Assembly: GCF_025452195.1 (NCBI RefSeq)
Contig: NZ_CP104971.1
Location: 62,001 to 126,000, forward strand
Length of the DNA stretch: 64,000 bases
Reading direction: 5' to 3'
Source of the DNA: Phyllobacterium zundukense
GTDB lineage: Bacteria; Pseudomonadota; Alphaproteobacteria; Rhizobiales; Rhizobiaceae
In this document: positions 49,494 through 58,979 of the stretch, in pieces
Layout of the letters: every line of letters begins with the position of its first letter
Numbering within the stretch: the first letter of the stretch is position 1
The notes under the pieces: generated by a model
What the model was told of the DNA's origin: nothing
Seen by the model: only the letters and a program-made list of their open reading frames with translations
Database searches by the model: none
Program-made: the position numbers and the translations under genes

Positions 49494-49736
49494 GAAGGAA
49501 GCCGCAAGCGTCGGGAATCTTGCGAGCGCGGCCCTCCCCCGGTTCCGCTGATGGGAACATGCTGAGCCATGCGCTTCTACGAGTACCATGAGGCTCGACG
49601 CTTGCTCACTGCCGTGACGGGCCCATCCTCGCTCTTCGCTCAAGAACGTGCCAAGGACCCGTCCCCGTCGACAGAGGTGGCGTTTCTCAAGTCAATAACC
49701 GTCATGCCTGGCAGCCTGCTCGCTGCAAGGTCACTT

Positions 49737-49811
49737 CTACCGAAGCCCAAAATAACCGAGTACGAAAAGCACAATGACGACTGCTCCGACCAGCCATATG
49801 AGGTTGTTCAT
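49737..49811 (-). CDS. Very small membrane protein
   Basis: A 24-residue frame with a consensus AAAAGGAG ribosome-binding site 6 bases before ATG 49811. It encodes a single membrane helix (NNLIWLVGAVVIVLFVLGYF) with a short basic end. Proteins of this kind occur widely in Rhizobiales and are usually missed in annotation. Confidence 0.62.
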   Translation of the reverse strand: MNNLIWLVGAVVIVLFVLGYFGLR

Positions 49812-49908
49812 GATATGCTCCTTTTGGACGGCATCTCAACAATGCCGATAAACAGATCCGGTATCTGGTTGATCAACGCGGCAGCTTGGCCGGGCCGAAT
49901 GGAATTGC

Positions 49909-49995
49909 TCAATACCAGTGTCCACGGCCGTGCCAACCGCTTCCGGCTAGTAGAACAATGAGAAGAGCTACGATTAGAAGGGTGGTGATATCCAT
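49909..49995 (-). CDS. Very small membrane protein with Gly/His/Trp-rich tail
   Basis: A 28-residue frame from ATG 49995 with AGGAA 6 bases upstream. A single membrane helix (TTLLIVALLIVLLAG) is followed by GSGWHGRGHWY, a tail typical of a recurrent rhizobial microprotein. It lies about 100 bases upstream of another tiny membrane protein on the same strand. Confidence 0.6.
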   Translation of the reverse strand: MDITTLLIVALLIVLLAGSGWHGRGHWY

Positions 49996-50223
49996 GGACG
50001 GTTCCTAAGAGTGCTCTTAGCCGCTGCGCGGCTCATGCCCTGAGCAATGCGTGTTACTCGTGATGGCACTCCAATCTAAGCAACGTGCGGCACCGCGGTA
50101 TTGTTCCAGTGGAAGGATCTGAAATCCCGATGTCCGTTTGTGAAAGATGCTGAGGGATCATGCGGTCGGCGAGGAGGGGCGGCGGGAGCCATATTAATGA
50201 AGCCTAGCACTAAGGAGATCTCA

Positions 50224-50475
50224 ATGAGCGGAACTGAATCGCCACGTAAATTTGTAAGGGATTGGGTTGGGCGGAATGTCCATTACTACACATTTGACGA
50301 TATCGAAGAGCAAGGCGAGAGACTGGCTGACGAATTGATTGCGGCAGCTAAGGCGGCTGGTTTCGGAGAAGACGAGCTCGAAGAGGCAATCGGTGACGAT
50401 CTGGTCGATTATGTGATTGAGGCTCTTAGGAATGACCACGATCCGAAAGTTGGACATCGCGATAGCAACGACTGA
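50224..50475 (+). CDS. DUF768-like protein
   Basis: An 83-residue acidic protein from ATG 50224 with a strong AAGGAG ribosome-binding site. The layout (KFVRDWVGRNVHYYTFDDIE, then GERLADELIAAAKAAGFGED and VDYVIEALRND) matches the DUF768 small proteins typical of Mesorhizobium and relatives. Its stop codon directly abuts the left end of the MITE at 50476. Function unknown. Confidence 0.62.
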   Translation: MSGTESPRKFVRDWVGRNVHYYTFDDIEEQGERLADELIAAAKAAGFGEDELEEAIGDDLVDYVIEALRNDHDPKVGHRDSND

Positions 50476-50830
50476 TGTCGATTTACACTTCAAACTGAGA
50501 CTCTGGGAGTTTTTGCCAGACTTCGACACTTCAATTGAGATTTTTTGAATTGGAGTCTCAATTGAAGTGTAATTTCCGGCGGTCCAGGCGAACGCGGCTT
50601 CTTGCGTGCCGCGCTTCTTCGGTCCGAGAGTTGGAGTGCATTGTGTCTTTCGGAAAAGCGCCACAAGTTGCCGCGACATTACGGTCGATCGACCGGTCTA
50701 TCAATCCCATTTTGAGTATCTGAAATACCATCTGCAGTCTCACTTGAAGTGCCCAAAATTGCACGTCGGTCTCACGTAAACTATTGAGAACATTCAATGC
50801 CTGAGTCCCAGTTTCAAGTGTAAATCGACA
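50476..50830. mobile_element. Non-autonomous element (MITE) with IS21-like ends
   Basis: 355 bp bounded by TGTCGATTTACACTT and its complement AAGTGTAAATCGACA, with inverted similarity extending about 28 bases inward. Inside the left end a perfect 15-bp inverted pair (ACACTTCAATTGAGA / TCTCAATTGAAGTGT, 50528-50573) repeats the terminal motif. Multiple terminal repeats starting TGT and ending ACA are typical of IS21-family ends. No transposase is encoded. No target duplication is visible. Confidence 0.65.
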
Positions 50831-51454
50831 TTCGGCAGTCAGAAGATGCCTGCCTGTATCAAGCGCGGACGCGTCATAGAAGCAGAGATGATCAAGCGGG
50901 GCCTATGATCGCAGAAAACCTCTAGTCCACACCGTACGTACATGGGGTCTCTTTGCCACCCTCTTGTCGCTGGGCAATCTAGTAGACCTTCTGGCGTGAA
51001 CCAAAACTGCTCGTTTTGTGCTCCGAAAATCGCATAACGTCTCATCCGGAACTGCTTCCATTCCCTGTCCGAACCATACGCTGCGCAGCCTCGCACTCAA
51101 GCATTAGCGACGAGCTTGGGCATTCGACTGTCAAATCTGTGGGGCGATGCTCACATCGACATTGCCCAAGTTGGGTAAGGGCGTCTTGCCTCAAAAATTG
51201 CTTCAGCACGCACGGACTGGGTCGGTTCTGCTTGAGCAAGTGGTAATGCACAACAGCATCCGCCAAATTCGACGGGCAATACGGGGCGTTACCTTTGCGA
51301 TGGCGCTAAAGAATGTCAGCGGAGATCCAGCTTTGGCACTAGCGCCGTGACCACTAACGATTTGTTAACCACACAAAGTGAGGAAGACCCTGGTTAACTG
51401 CAGCGTGACATCAAGGCGACATTTTCAAGGCCAACAGTTGCTGTTGCCTGTCCG
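50831..51454. other. Intergenic, decayed
   Basis: About 620 bases with no supported gene. It contains the 36-bp repeat at 51024-51059, whose minus-strand frame continues for some codons on either side, so a decayed transposase is possible. Confidence 0.4.
51024..51059 (-). repeat. 36-bp repeat encoding AVPDETLCDFRS, possible transposase remnant
   Basis: Second copy of the sequence at 3151-3186. The minus-strand frame here reads EAVPDETLCDFRSTKRAV. Confidence 0.4.
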
Positions 51455-53302
51455 CTAATACCAGGATGGATAGATGCCGGATCGCGTATGCGCTCTACGA
51501 TGCTGCTCCAATAAGAGTTCCCTAATGTCTGCCGCCGAGACCGGTTTGCCGAAGAGGTATCCTTGACCGAACTGACAACCGAGCTCGCTCAGTTGGCGCA
51601 CCTGCTCAAGAGATTCGATACCCTCTGCAATCACACGCATGTCTAACCGGTTCGCCATGTCCATGATAGCTGCGACAATGACTGAACTTGCTTTTCCATT
51701 GGCCAAAGCCCCCACGAAGGACCGATCGATTTTGATGACATCAACCGGGAAGCTTATCAGATGGGTAAGGGAAGCGTATCCCGTGCCGAAATCATCAAGT
51801 GCAACAAGCAGTCCTTTATCGCGGAGCCGCTTTACCGCTTTGGCCACGAACTGGTCGCTGCCGCCCATAAATACAGACTCGTTAACCTCAAGCACAATGT
51901 GCTTGAGCGGAACGTCTTGCTTTGCGAAGCATGCCTCGATCTTCGCCTGGAGATTTCCATATTGAAAATCCCCGGTCGTCACGTTGATCCCGACGTGCTC
52001 CACGGGGATACCGAGATCCAACCATTCGCGAATGTCGGATGCAACCTGGTTCAGCATTTTCTCAGTAACACGCGAGGCTATCTTGGTATCGGAGAACGCA
52101 GCAGCAAAATCGCCTGCAGGGGATACGCCGCCTTGTAGATCAGTCATGCGGACCAAAGCTTCCAGGCCGACAACTTCTGATGACGCCAGCTGCGCGATTG
52201 GTTGGTAATATGCCGTTATGCGGCCCTCTGCCAATGCAGCGTCCACATTGCGGATTGCGCGGATACGGTCGATGATCGAGGTGCGAAGCTCGGGACGAAA
52301 TTGAACATAGCCTCCCCGGTCTGTCTCCTTTGCGTGATAAAGCGCAAAATCCGCATTCTGCCGCAACATATTTGCTTCAACGCCATCGGCTCCGAACAGG
52401 GCTCCGCCGATGGTGACGCTGGGAAAAAGTGTGTCCAATCCGGCAGTTACGGGACCACTGGTTCTATGAAGAATGCCTTGAGCAGCGCCAGCCAGACCCT
52501 CTGCAGTTGTGACACCATCAATGATGACTGCAAATTCGTCCCCGCCCAGCCGGAACGCTGTCTCTCCTGGACGGTCCTTGCCAATCATGTTGGCCACACT
52601 TTTGATCACGAAGTCGCCCACCAGGTGTCCCATAGTATCATTGACAGATTTCAAGTGATCGATATCTACCAGAAGTAGCCCGAAAGCGGCTTGGTCATGA
52701 ACCCGCCGGCAAAGCATTTCATCAAAGCGGGTTCGATTGGATAGCCCGGTCAGCGCGTCAAAATAAGCGAGCTTATAATCGCGCGCCTGCACCTGTTCAT
52801 GCTCAATGGCGATTGCGCACAGATGAACACAGGTCTGGACGATTCGCCTCTCCAGTTCATCAGGTGTCCGGACTGTTTTGTAATAGAAAGCAAATGTACC
52901 CACCACGCGTCCATCGCGCGACTTTATAGGAGTAGACCAGCAGGCTCGAAGTCCAAGTGGCAGCGCCAGAGCTTTGAAATCAGCCCAGAGCGGATCGGAT
53001 TCTATGTCAGAAACGATGACGGGTTCGCCTCGGTAAGCCGCAGTTCCGCACGACCCGACCGTGGGGCCGGCTTCGATTCCGTCGAGTGCCTCAGAGTAGG
53101 CGTCAGGCAGGCTTGGCCCAGCCAGCGGGTGAAGCTTTTGGTCCGGGTCAACTGTAAGCACTGAACATACAATGGTTGGAACCAGATTCTCGATCCTGCG
53201 ACACAGCAAATCGGCAATGTCGCGCAGTGGATCACCAGAGGTCACAGCTTCCAGAATTTCATTCTGGATATGGAGCAGGAGATCACTGACGCCAGGCTTC
53301 AT
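51455..53302 (-). CDS. GAF-GGDEF-EAL cyclic-di-GMP signalling protein
   Basis: A 615-residue protein from ATG 53302 (a TTG at 53344 would add 14 residues but lacks a ribosome-binding site). An N-terminal GAF sensor (about 10-170; VGSCGTAAYRGEPVIVSDIE) is followed by a GGDEF domain with an intact RLGGDEF motif at about 253-257 and an EAL domain (GLEALVRM at about 380). EAL active-site residues are present: NVTT, LEVNES, DDFGTGYASL, KIDRSFV, AEGIES. No RxxD inhibitory site precedes GGDEF. It could both make and degrade cyclic-di-GMP. It has no membrane segment, so it is probably cytoplasmic. Confidence 0.94.
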   Translation of the reverse strand: MKPGVSDLLLHIQNEILEAVTSGDPLRDIADLLCRRIENLVPTIVCSVLTVDPDQKLHPLAGPSLPDAYSEALDGIEAGPTVGSCGTAAYRGEPVIVSDIESDPLWADFKALALPLGLRACWSTPIKSRDGRVVGTFAFYYKTVRTPDELERRIVQTCVHLCAIAIEHEQVQARDYKLAYFDALTGLSNRTRFDEMLCRRVHDQAAFGLLLVDIDHLKSVNDTMGHLVGDFVIKSVANMIGKDRPGETAFRLGGDEFAVIIDGVTTAEGLAGAAQGILHRTSGPVTAGLDTLFPSVTIGGALFGADGVEANMLRQNADFALYHAKETDRGGYVQFRPELRTSIIDRIRAIRNVDAALAEGRITAYYQPIAQLASSEVVGLEALVRMTDLQGGVSPAGDFAAAFSDTKIASRVTEKMLNQVASDIREWLDLGIPVEHVGINVTTGDFQYGNLQAKIEACFAKQDVPLKHIVLEVNESVFMGGSDQFVAKAVKRLRDKGLLVALDDFGTGYASLTHLISFPVDVIKIDRSFVGALANGKASSVIVAAIMDMANRLDMRVIAEGIESLEQVRQLSELGCQFGQGYLFGKPVSAADIRELLLEQHRRAHTRSGIYPSWY

Positions 53303-53344
53303 ACAGATTTCCACATTGAAGGGATTTTCGCACCGGTCGTGCAA

Positions 53345-54274
53345 TACTACTTGTCATCCGTAAAGATAACATGAGCAGACGATTGTTGTTCACTTAACTT
53401 CAGTCCTCCATCAAGTGTGGTCTGCAATGGAGAAGCGCCCGCGGACAAGCATTGTTCGAAAGGCATGGTCACTTTATATTTGCGGCAAATGGGTATGTAT
53501 CTGGTGACGACTCATGATCTTTCACGTTCCAGCACGGGGAATTTACTCGGTACCCTGACGTCCCGATTGGCCACGGATTCCGAAACGCTCATGGTTTCAA
53601 TCGCAACAACAGCAGGCATCTGCGTGCGGAGCGGCTCTCGCGTTCGGGTGCTACTTTAACGACGACACGTATCGAATTCGTCGAAATCACCCGGTGCCAG
53701 TTTCGTCCTCAAGAAGGTTCCCTGGTTCGACCGTTTGTCAGCCCGAAGCCATGGAAGTCTAGATCAGGCCGTCCGGCTGCGGCGTTCGGTCGTCATCTTG
53801 GATCCGCGTGAACTTCGTTCCATCCAGCGCCGTCACCTCGGAACCTGACGTCCTCTGGCTTCGGCGCCTTCTATTTCCTCGTATCGGCGGTATGCTAAGC
53901 GTCAGCCACATGCCCACGAGCCCCAATCTGACCCCTGGATTGTACGCAGCGCCCACACCCCAGCAAACGGCTCATCTAACTATTTGATCTCAACGCAAGG
54001 ACCGCAACGCTGCCCGAAGCTCTGCCGCGATCTGCCAGGGAACCGACGTGCGGCTGACCAAATAGACTGACAGCCGCGAGTTCGTCTAAGAGCGGGGGAA
54101 CTGGTTCCGCCGCCTGGCACGGTTGGGAATTAGACATCCGCAGCGGCGCCTTCCTGGTCGATCCGGAAAGTACGGGCAAGAACTTTCCGGTTCCGGTTGC
54201 GGTTGAGGATGAGAAGATTTTTGTGCATCTTTGAGGCTGTCGTTTACCTGGTCCCCACATAGCAAGGACACTGC
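53345..54274. other. 930-bp gap with no supported gene
   Basis: Open frames exist (for example plus 53417-53659 and minus 53759-53956), but none has a start site with recognisable protein. In the first 150 bases several frames give short protein-like strings, which could mark decayed coding DNA. Confidence 0.4.
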
Positions 54275-55114
54275 ATGCCGCTTCGCTCGAAACTTCTTCT
54301 CATTGTCCTCGACGGCCTGCCATGGCGCAACTGGCGCAAATATATGGGCAACCTCGAAGGCTGGGTGCAGTCGGGCGAGGCGCGCGTTTGGAAGATGCGC
54401 TCCGTCCTGCCGTCGACGTCCGCCTCCTGTTACGCCTCGATCCACACTGGCGTGTCGCCGCAGGTCCACTATGTCGTTTCCAACGAAACGCTGTTTCGGG
54501 TAGAACAGCCCGACATATTTTCCGAGGTTGTGAAAGCGGGGGGCAAGACAGGGGCGGTCACGCATTCGTTCTGGTCGATGTTCTTCAACCGCGTGCCCTT
54601 TGATCTCGTCCGCGACATCGAGTATGACGAACCTGGCGGACCGATCACCCATGGTCGTTTTCACACGATGACCGGTTACAATCACCAGAACCAGATGACG
54701 CCCAGCGATACGGATTTGTTTGCCACGCTGACCATGCTGGCAGAGCGTCGCGGCATCGACTACGGCATTCTCCACACCTGCACGCTGGACTCGATGGGAC
54801 ACCGCTTCGGTCATGATTGTGGCGAGATGGACCATGCGCTGTTTGCGATGGACGCAATGCTGGCCACTTTTCTGCCGCGCTGGCGCAAAGCAGGCTATGA
54901 GGTTATGGTGACGGCCGATCACGGCCAGACGGACCGCGGTCATCATGGCGGCCGCAGCGACGATATGCAGGATTTCGCGCTTTATTATTTCGGCGCCGGC
55001 GAAGGACCTGAAGACGATGTCCTGCTAGACCAATTGCAACTTGCGCCAACCGTCCTCGAACGGCTGGGCGTACCGGTGCCGGCAACGATGAAAGCCGAAT
55101 CTTTTCTGAGATAG
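54275..55114 (+). CDS. Alkaline phosphatase superfamily (nucleotide pyrophosphatase-like) enzyme
   Basis: A 279-residue metal-dependent hydrolase. The first metal ligand lies in LLLIVLDGLPW (Asp13); a Ser/Thr nucleophile region in VLPSTSASCYASIHTGVSPQ (about 45-64); the second-site Asp/His in CTLDSMGHRFGHD (about 168-180); and DH in MVTADHGQTDRGHHGG (about 210-225). It resembles type I phosphodiesterase/nucleotide pyrophosphatases. The substrate could be a nucleotide or phosphonate/phosphodiester; the sequence does not decide. No signal peptide, so cytoplasmic. Start ATG 54275 with AAGGAC upstream. Confidence 0.85.
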   Translation: MPLRSKLLLIVLDGLPWRNWRKYMGNLEGWVQSGEARVWKMRSVLPSTSASCYASIHTGVSPQVHYVVSNETLFRVEQPDIFSEVVKAGGKTGAVTHSFWSMFFNRVPFDLVRDIEYDEPGGPITHGRFHTMTGYNHQNQMTPSDTDLFATLTMLAERRGIDYGILHTCTLDSMGHRFGHDCGEMDHALFAMDAMLATFLPRWRKAGYEVMVTADHGQTDRGHHGGRSDDMQDFALYYFGAGEGPEDDVLLDQLQLAPTVLERLGVPVPATMKAESFLR

Positions 55115-55120
55115 GTTACT

Positions 55121-55285
55121 CTGCAGTACTGGTCGCTCCGGGAGCGCAAACAGGCGTTTTCCCGGACAATGGCGGAACTCGACCGGCGGCTGAAGATTTT
55201 TATCAATCTGCCGCTTGCCTCGCTGGATCGGCTCAGTATCCAGAGCCATGTCGATGAAATCGGCCAGTCAAAGGGCGAAAATTAA
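55121..55285 (+). pseudogene. C-terminal fragment of a thioredoxin-dependent arsenate reductase-like protein
   Basis: The frame encodes LRERKQAFSRTMAELDRRLK, then IFINLPLASLDRLSIQ and HVDEIG, the C-terminal end of low-molecular-weight-phosphatase-type ArsC proteins (usual form FVNLPLDKLDRLSLQ). No start or catalytic HCX5R loop is present. It follows the phosphatase gene by 6 bases. Confidence 0.6.
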
Positions 55286-55482
55286 TCCTGGGGAAGGACT
55301 ATAGATTATGGAGAAGTTGATTTCCCGCGGCGAGACTGAAATATGGCTGTTGCAACACCGTTCGAACAACCGCCTTTGCCGCGAAGGACGAGCATGCCTT
55401 TTCCATCCGTGACGATCCGATCCGACCACGCCGGCCAACGTCGCACCATTGCATCGGTCCCGGAAGCGGCCGAGGGCTGCTG
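55286..55482. other. Intergenic, nothing supported
   Basis: About 200 bases with no credible frame; short frames here are shadows. Confidence 0.4.
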
Positions 55483-56179
55483 ATGAGCTGGCCAACCCAT
55501 GACGGGGCGAAACTGAAAATCGCGCGGCAGAAATGCCTGGATGCCCTGGGTGGTTGCGGTCGTGGGCGGCCGCGCTCGTTCAACCGAGAAGCAGCCTTGG
55601 CGCAGGCAACGCGTCTGTTCTGGATGAAGGGGTTCGAGGCGACTTCAATCGCCGACCTTACTGAGGTGATGGGCATCGGTGCGCCCAGCCTATACGCAGC
55701 ATTCGGCTCGAAGGAGGCGCTCTATGTCGAGGCGTTGCATTACTATGTAGCGAGTTACGAACGCTTCTCTTGGGCTCGTTTCGAGGCTGCGGCGACAGTG
55801 CGCGAAGCGGTCGAGATCCTATTTGATGGATTCAGCCGCCGCACTGACCGGATCTTTTGATGGTATGCCCCAAGGCTGCATGGTGACACTCTCGTCAGTC
55901 GGCAGCGAAGGTCATTCGGAACTCTGTGAACTTGTGCGCTCAGAGCGTGCCGCCCCGCTCGAGCGCCTGAAGGCACGCTTGGCCCGAGCCGTGGTGGAGG
56001 GTGAGCTTCATGCCTCAGTCGATGTCCATGCACTGGCCCGTTTTGTCCAAACCGTTCAGAGCGGGATGTCGATCTTGGCACGCGATGGAACGAGCCGCGC
56101 CGAACTGGAGGCCGTGGCTCAGACCGCGATGCTGGGTTGGGATGCTCGTACCGGCGGTCGCGCTAACGCTCGCCCCTGA
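55483..56179 (+). pseudogene. TetR-family regulator with frameshift
   Basis: Frame 1 gives the DNA-binding domain (GRPRSFNREAALAQATRLFW, then GFEATSIADLTEVMGIGAPS and LYAAFGSKEALYVEALHYY) and ends at 55860. The C-terminal ligand-binding part reads in another frame from about 55830 to 56179 (SFDGMPQGCMVTLSSVGSEG, then ALARFVQTVQSGMSILARDG). One indel near 55835-55850 separates them. Together they make a normal regulator of about 230 residues. The convergent LysR gene next door is also frameshifted. Confidence 0.75.
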
Positions 56180-56196
56180 TGCCGGTCTGTCAAAAT

Positions 56197-57098
56197 TCAG
56201 TCGATGCCTTCGACATTACGCAATTTCGGAACCACAAAGTCGGCAGAGGCTCGCACAACAGGGCGCATGAATCTCGTCGATGGATAGGTCAAGTATGCGT
56301 CCGTCGGCCTGACCTCGTATTCCGGCAATATGCGCACCAGACGTCCATCGGCCAGCTCTTTCGAGACGAGGATTACCTGGACAGGACCTGCACCGTGCCC
56401 TGACTTCAGGCTGTTTATTATCACCTGCGCGTTGTTGGTTCTGAGCGATGGGCGAATGGCAATCTCGGTCATGGCCCCCTCTTTGCATAGTGTGAGCGTA
56501 TCTCGCGGCGACAGGATTGTCGTGTTGGTGACCATGTCCACCTGCGACAAGCGATCAAAACTGTCGATCGGCCCGACACGTTTCAGAAAGTCCGGCGACG
56601 CGACGAGAATGCGCCGGATCGATCCGAACCGGCGGATGATCAGCTCCTGCTGTTCCGGCTTGTCGTATTGAACGGCGAGATCGAAATTCTCATAGATCAA
56701 ATCGACTTGGCGGTTGTCGAGCACGAGATCGACCGTGACCGCCGATGCTCGTTCTGGAACTCCATCACCATGCCATGAAGATGTTGTGCACCAATGCAGG
56801 ATGGGGCATGGATGCGAAGAGCACCTTCGATCTCACCCATGTCGTGGCGGACACCTTCCATCGCTGCCTCGATCGAAGCAAGCGCATTACGGCTCACCTC
56901 GTAAAGCCTCATTCCATGCGCGGTCGGCCGGACTGCGCGCGTCGTGCGCTCCAGCAACCGCGCGTTGACGTGGCGTTCGAGGTTGCGGAGATGCTTCGTC
57001 ACCGCCGGCTGCGAAATACCGAGATCGCGTGCTGCACCTGTCACCGACCCCTTTTCAACGGTCCTGACGAAGGCTCGAAGGGCGAGATTGACGTCCAT
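56197..57098 (-). pseudogene. LysR-family regulator with frameshift
   Basis: From ATG 57098 the first frame gives the winged HTH (LALRAFVRTVEKGSVTGAAR, then GISQPAVTKHLRNLERHVNA) up to EFQNEH near 56740. The effector-binding domain continues in the next frame (AVTVDLVLDNRQVDLIYENF, then RASADFVVPKLRN) to 56197. A single-base loss near 56737 explains the break. Restored length is about 300 residues, normal for LysR. Confidence 0.8.
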
Positions 57099-57203
57099 TT
57101 ATATCCTCTGGTTATAGTATCTATCACACCATAACGGGTAGACGCGACCCGCGCCACAGGCTTTATGCCTCCCACATGTATCTGTCGTGGGACTGAAGTA
57201 AAA

Positions 57204-57878
57204 ATGTCGATAAGCAGGCGCTCGTTTGTTGTTGGATTGCCAATGGTACTGGGAGGCTGCGCGACGCAACAGCCTCAGGAAATGACGCCGAAGTCACCTG
57301 CCAACGATCCGTACTATCTGACGATGTATGCGGCCATCGACACTGAGCCATTTCCAGTTCCTCCTGTCGACCTGAAGAAGGTGAAGCCACGTTTCTACCG
57401 GCAACAGGTCGCCTACCCGACGAACGAGAAGCCCGGCACGATCGTCGTCGATCCGAACGAAAGGTTTTGCTACCTCGTCCTGGAGAACGGCAAGGCGATA
57501 CGGTACGGCGTTGGCGTCGGCAAGATCGAGGCCTTCAACTTCCAGGGCGAAGCTACGATCGCACGTAAGGCTAAATGGCCAGGTTGGCGACCCACGCCTG
57601 ACATGATCGCTCGCGATCCGGAACGATATGGACCGCTGAAGGAGGGCCTTCCGGGCGGTACGGCAAACCCTCTCGGACCACGCGCGCTCTATCTCTACCG
57701 GGATAACCAGGACACCTACTACCGTCTTCACGGCACGGTCGAGCCGTGGACCATCGGAACCAAGGTGTCGTCCGGCTGTATCCGCCTCCTGAATCAGGAC
57801 ATCATGGACCTCTACAACCGAGTTCCCGTCGGTACGAAAGCGGTGGTCTTGCCGTCAATGGCCGTTGCGACCAGTTGA
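57204..57878 (+). CDS. L,D-transpeptidase (YkuD/ErfK family)
   Basis: A 224-residue periplasmic enzyme that makes 3-3 crosslinks in peptidoglycan or attaches lipoproteins to it. The signal region has twin arginines and a possible lipobox (SRRSFVVGLPMVLGGC). The catalytic domain (about 95-220) contains the signature YYRLHGTVEPWTIG followed by VSSGCIRLLNQD, with His, Ser-x-Gly and the nucleophilic Cys all present. ATG 57204 is chosen as it directly precedes the signal peptide. Confidence 0.93.
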   Translation: MSISRRSFVVGLPMVLGGCATQQPQEMTPKSPANDPYYLTMYAAIDTEPFPVPPVDLKKVKPRFYRQQVAYPTNEKPGTIVVDPNERFCYLVLENGKAIRYGVGVGKIEAFNFQGEATIARKAKWPGWRPTPDMIARDPERYGPLKEGLPGGTANPLGPRALYLYRDNQDTYYRLHGTVEPWTIGTKVSSGCIRLLNQDIMDLYNRVPVGTKAVVLPSMAVATS

Positions 57879-57938
57879 ACCCGCGGATCGTACTCGACGC
57901 TGCTAAAGATATGCTCAGGATCAATTGGAGAATGAACA

Positions 57939-58084
57939 ATGCAATGGGAATATCTAGTGATCGAAAGAACCTTGGATTCCGGCGATCTTGGGAAGCTGGG
58001 GGCTGAAGGACAGAGCTCGTCGCGGTCGTCTCTCCAGCGCACTTCGTGCTGCATTACTTCTTCAAGCGAGAGGCGCGCGTCTGA
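57939..58084 (+). pseudogene. Small conserved protein (DUF4177-like) with frameshift
   Basis: ATG 57939, with GGAG upstream, opens MQWEYLVIERTLDSGDLGKL, then GAEG. The sequence expected to follow (ELVAVVSPAHFVLHYFFKRE, then ARV and a stop at 58082) is one frame away. An indel near 58008 breaks a roughly 48-residue protein. Confidence 0.6.
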
Positions 58085-58170
58085 CGGATAGTGCGCCGCA
58101 CCAAGAGATTACGCGACGGACATTGATTCGTCGGCACCCTTTCCAGCAACCCACAACAGGAGAATTCCAT

Positions 58171-58563
58171 ATGGCCCAGCGTGACGCCGTTTTCCCCGCC
58201 GGTCGGCATGACCTCTACACCTCACAGACCTATTCCGCGGCGATCAGATCAGGTGATCTCCTGTTCGTGTCCGGTCAGGTCGGCAGTCGCAGCGACGGCT
58301 CGCCCGAGCCGGACTTCGAGGCTCAGGTCCGTCTGGCATTCGCTAATCTCGAGGCCACCCTGCAAGCGGGTGGATGCGGGCTTGACGACATCGTCGACGT
58401 GACGACCTTTCATACCGATCCCGAAAATCAGTTCGGCACAATCATGACCGTTAAAAGCGAAGTCTTCCCGGCAGCGCCTTATCCGAATTGGACCGCGATT
58501 GGCGTCAACTGGCTCGCGGGGTTCGACTTCGAGATCAAGGTGATCGCCCGTATTCCCGGCTGA
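58171..58563 (+). CDS. RidA family enamine/imine deaminase
   Basis: A 130-residue single-domain RidA/YjgF protein. LLFVSGQVGSRSDGSPEPDF (about 31-50) covers the conserved SGQ region, AFANLEATLQAGGCGLDDIV (about 64-83) the helix, and the final strands include FDFEIKVIARIPG. The Arg expected at position about 105 in canonical RidA (R-x-A/C-V) is not seen; the matching region is NWTAIGVNWLAG, so this may be a non-deaminating subgroup. ATG 58171 has GGAG upstream. Confidence 0.85.
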   Translation: MAQRDAVFPAGRHDLYTSQTYSAAIRSGDLLFVSGQVGSRSDGSPEPDFEAQVRLAFANLEATLQAGGCGLDDIVDVTTFHTDPENQFGTIMTVKSEVFPAAPYPNWTAIGVNWLAGFDFEIKVIARIPG

Positions 58564-58979
58564 TGTCATCAGGTTAGAGTTTGAAACAGTCAGCCGATAC
58601 CGTTGGTAGCTTGGGCACGCAATTTCTGCTCGAAAGGATTTCCGCAAGGCCAGCGGCGCAGTCGGCGCATGCTGCATACGGATCTTGTCGTGCGGAGGTC
58701 GTGTAGCTCGAAAAGGTACTTCGTTAGGGTGTGATGAAAAGTCCGGCTGAGCCATTTCAGATTATGATCTCAATTCTGGCCCAGGGTGCCTACGTCACTG
58801 TGCGGCCGCCCGAGGTAGGCCAGGGGGCGAGCTTCTTCGCGAAGTCTGCGCAAGCTGTCCTCTCTTGAATCTATGCTGCCGATTCCTCTGCAATGCGATG
58901 TCCGCTTTTGGTCAATCGGCGTGATTTTAGGAATGACTGACATGCGGGCGCAAAGCAGCCATCGCATCGACGCGCGTGC
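58564..58979. other. Intergenic, nothing supported
   Basis: About 415 bases. A minus-strand frame at 58770-58967 is open but lacks a ribosome-binding site and any familiar pattern. Confidence 0.4.

Noticed and set aside
50530..50575. The perfect 15-bp inverted repeat as a rho-independent terminator
   Set aside because: It repeats the terminal motif of the surrounding MITE and has no T-run after the stem, so it is better explained as part of the element's end structure.
54086..54946. A 286-codon minus-strand frame
   Set aside because: It is antisense to the phosphatase gene, whose metal-binding motifs are complete.
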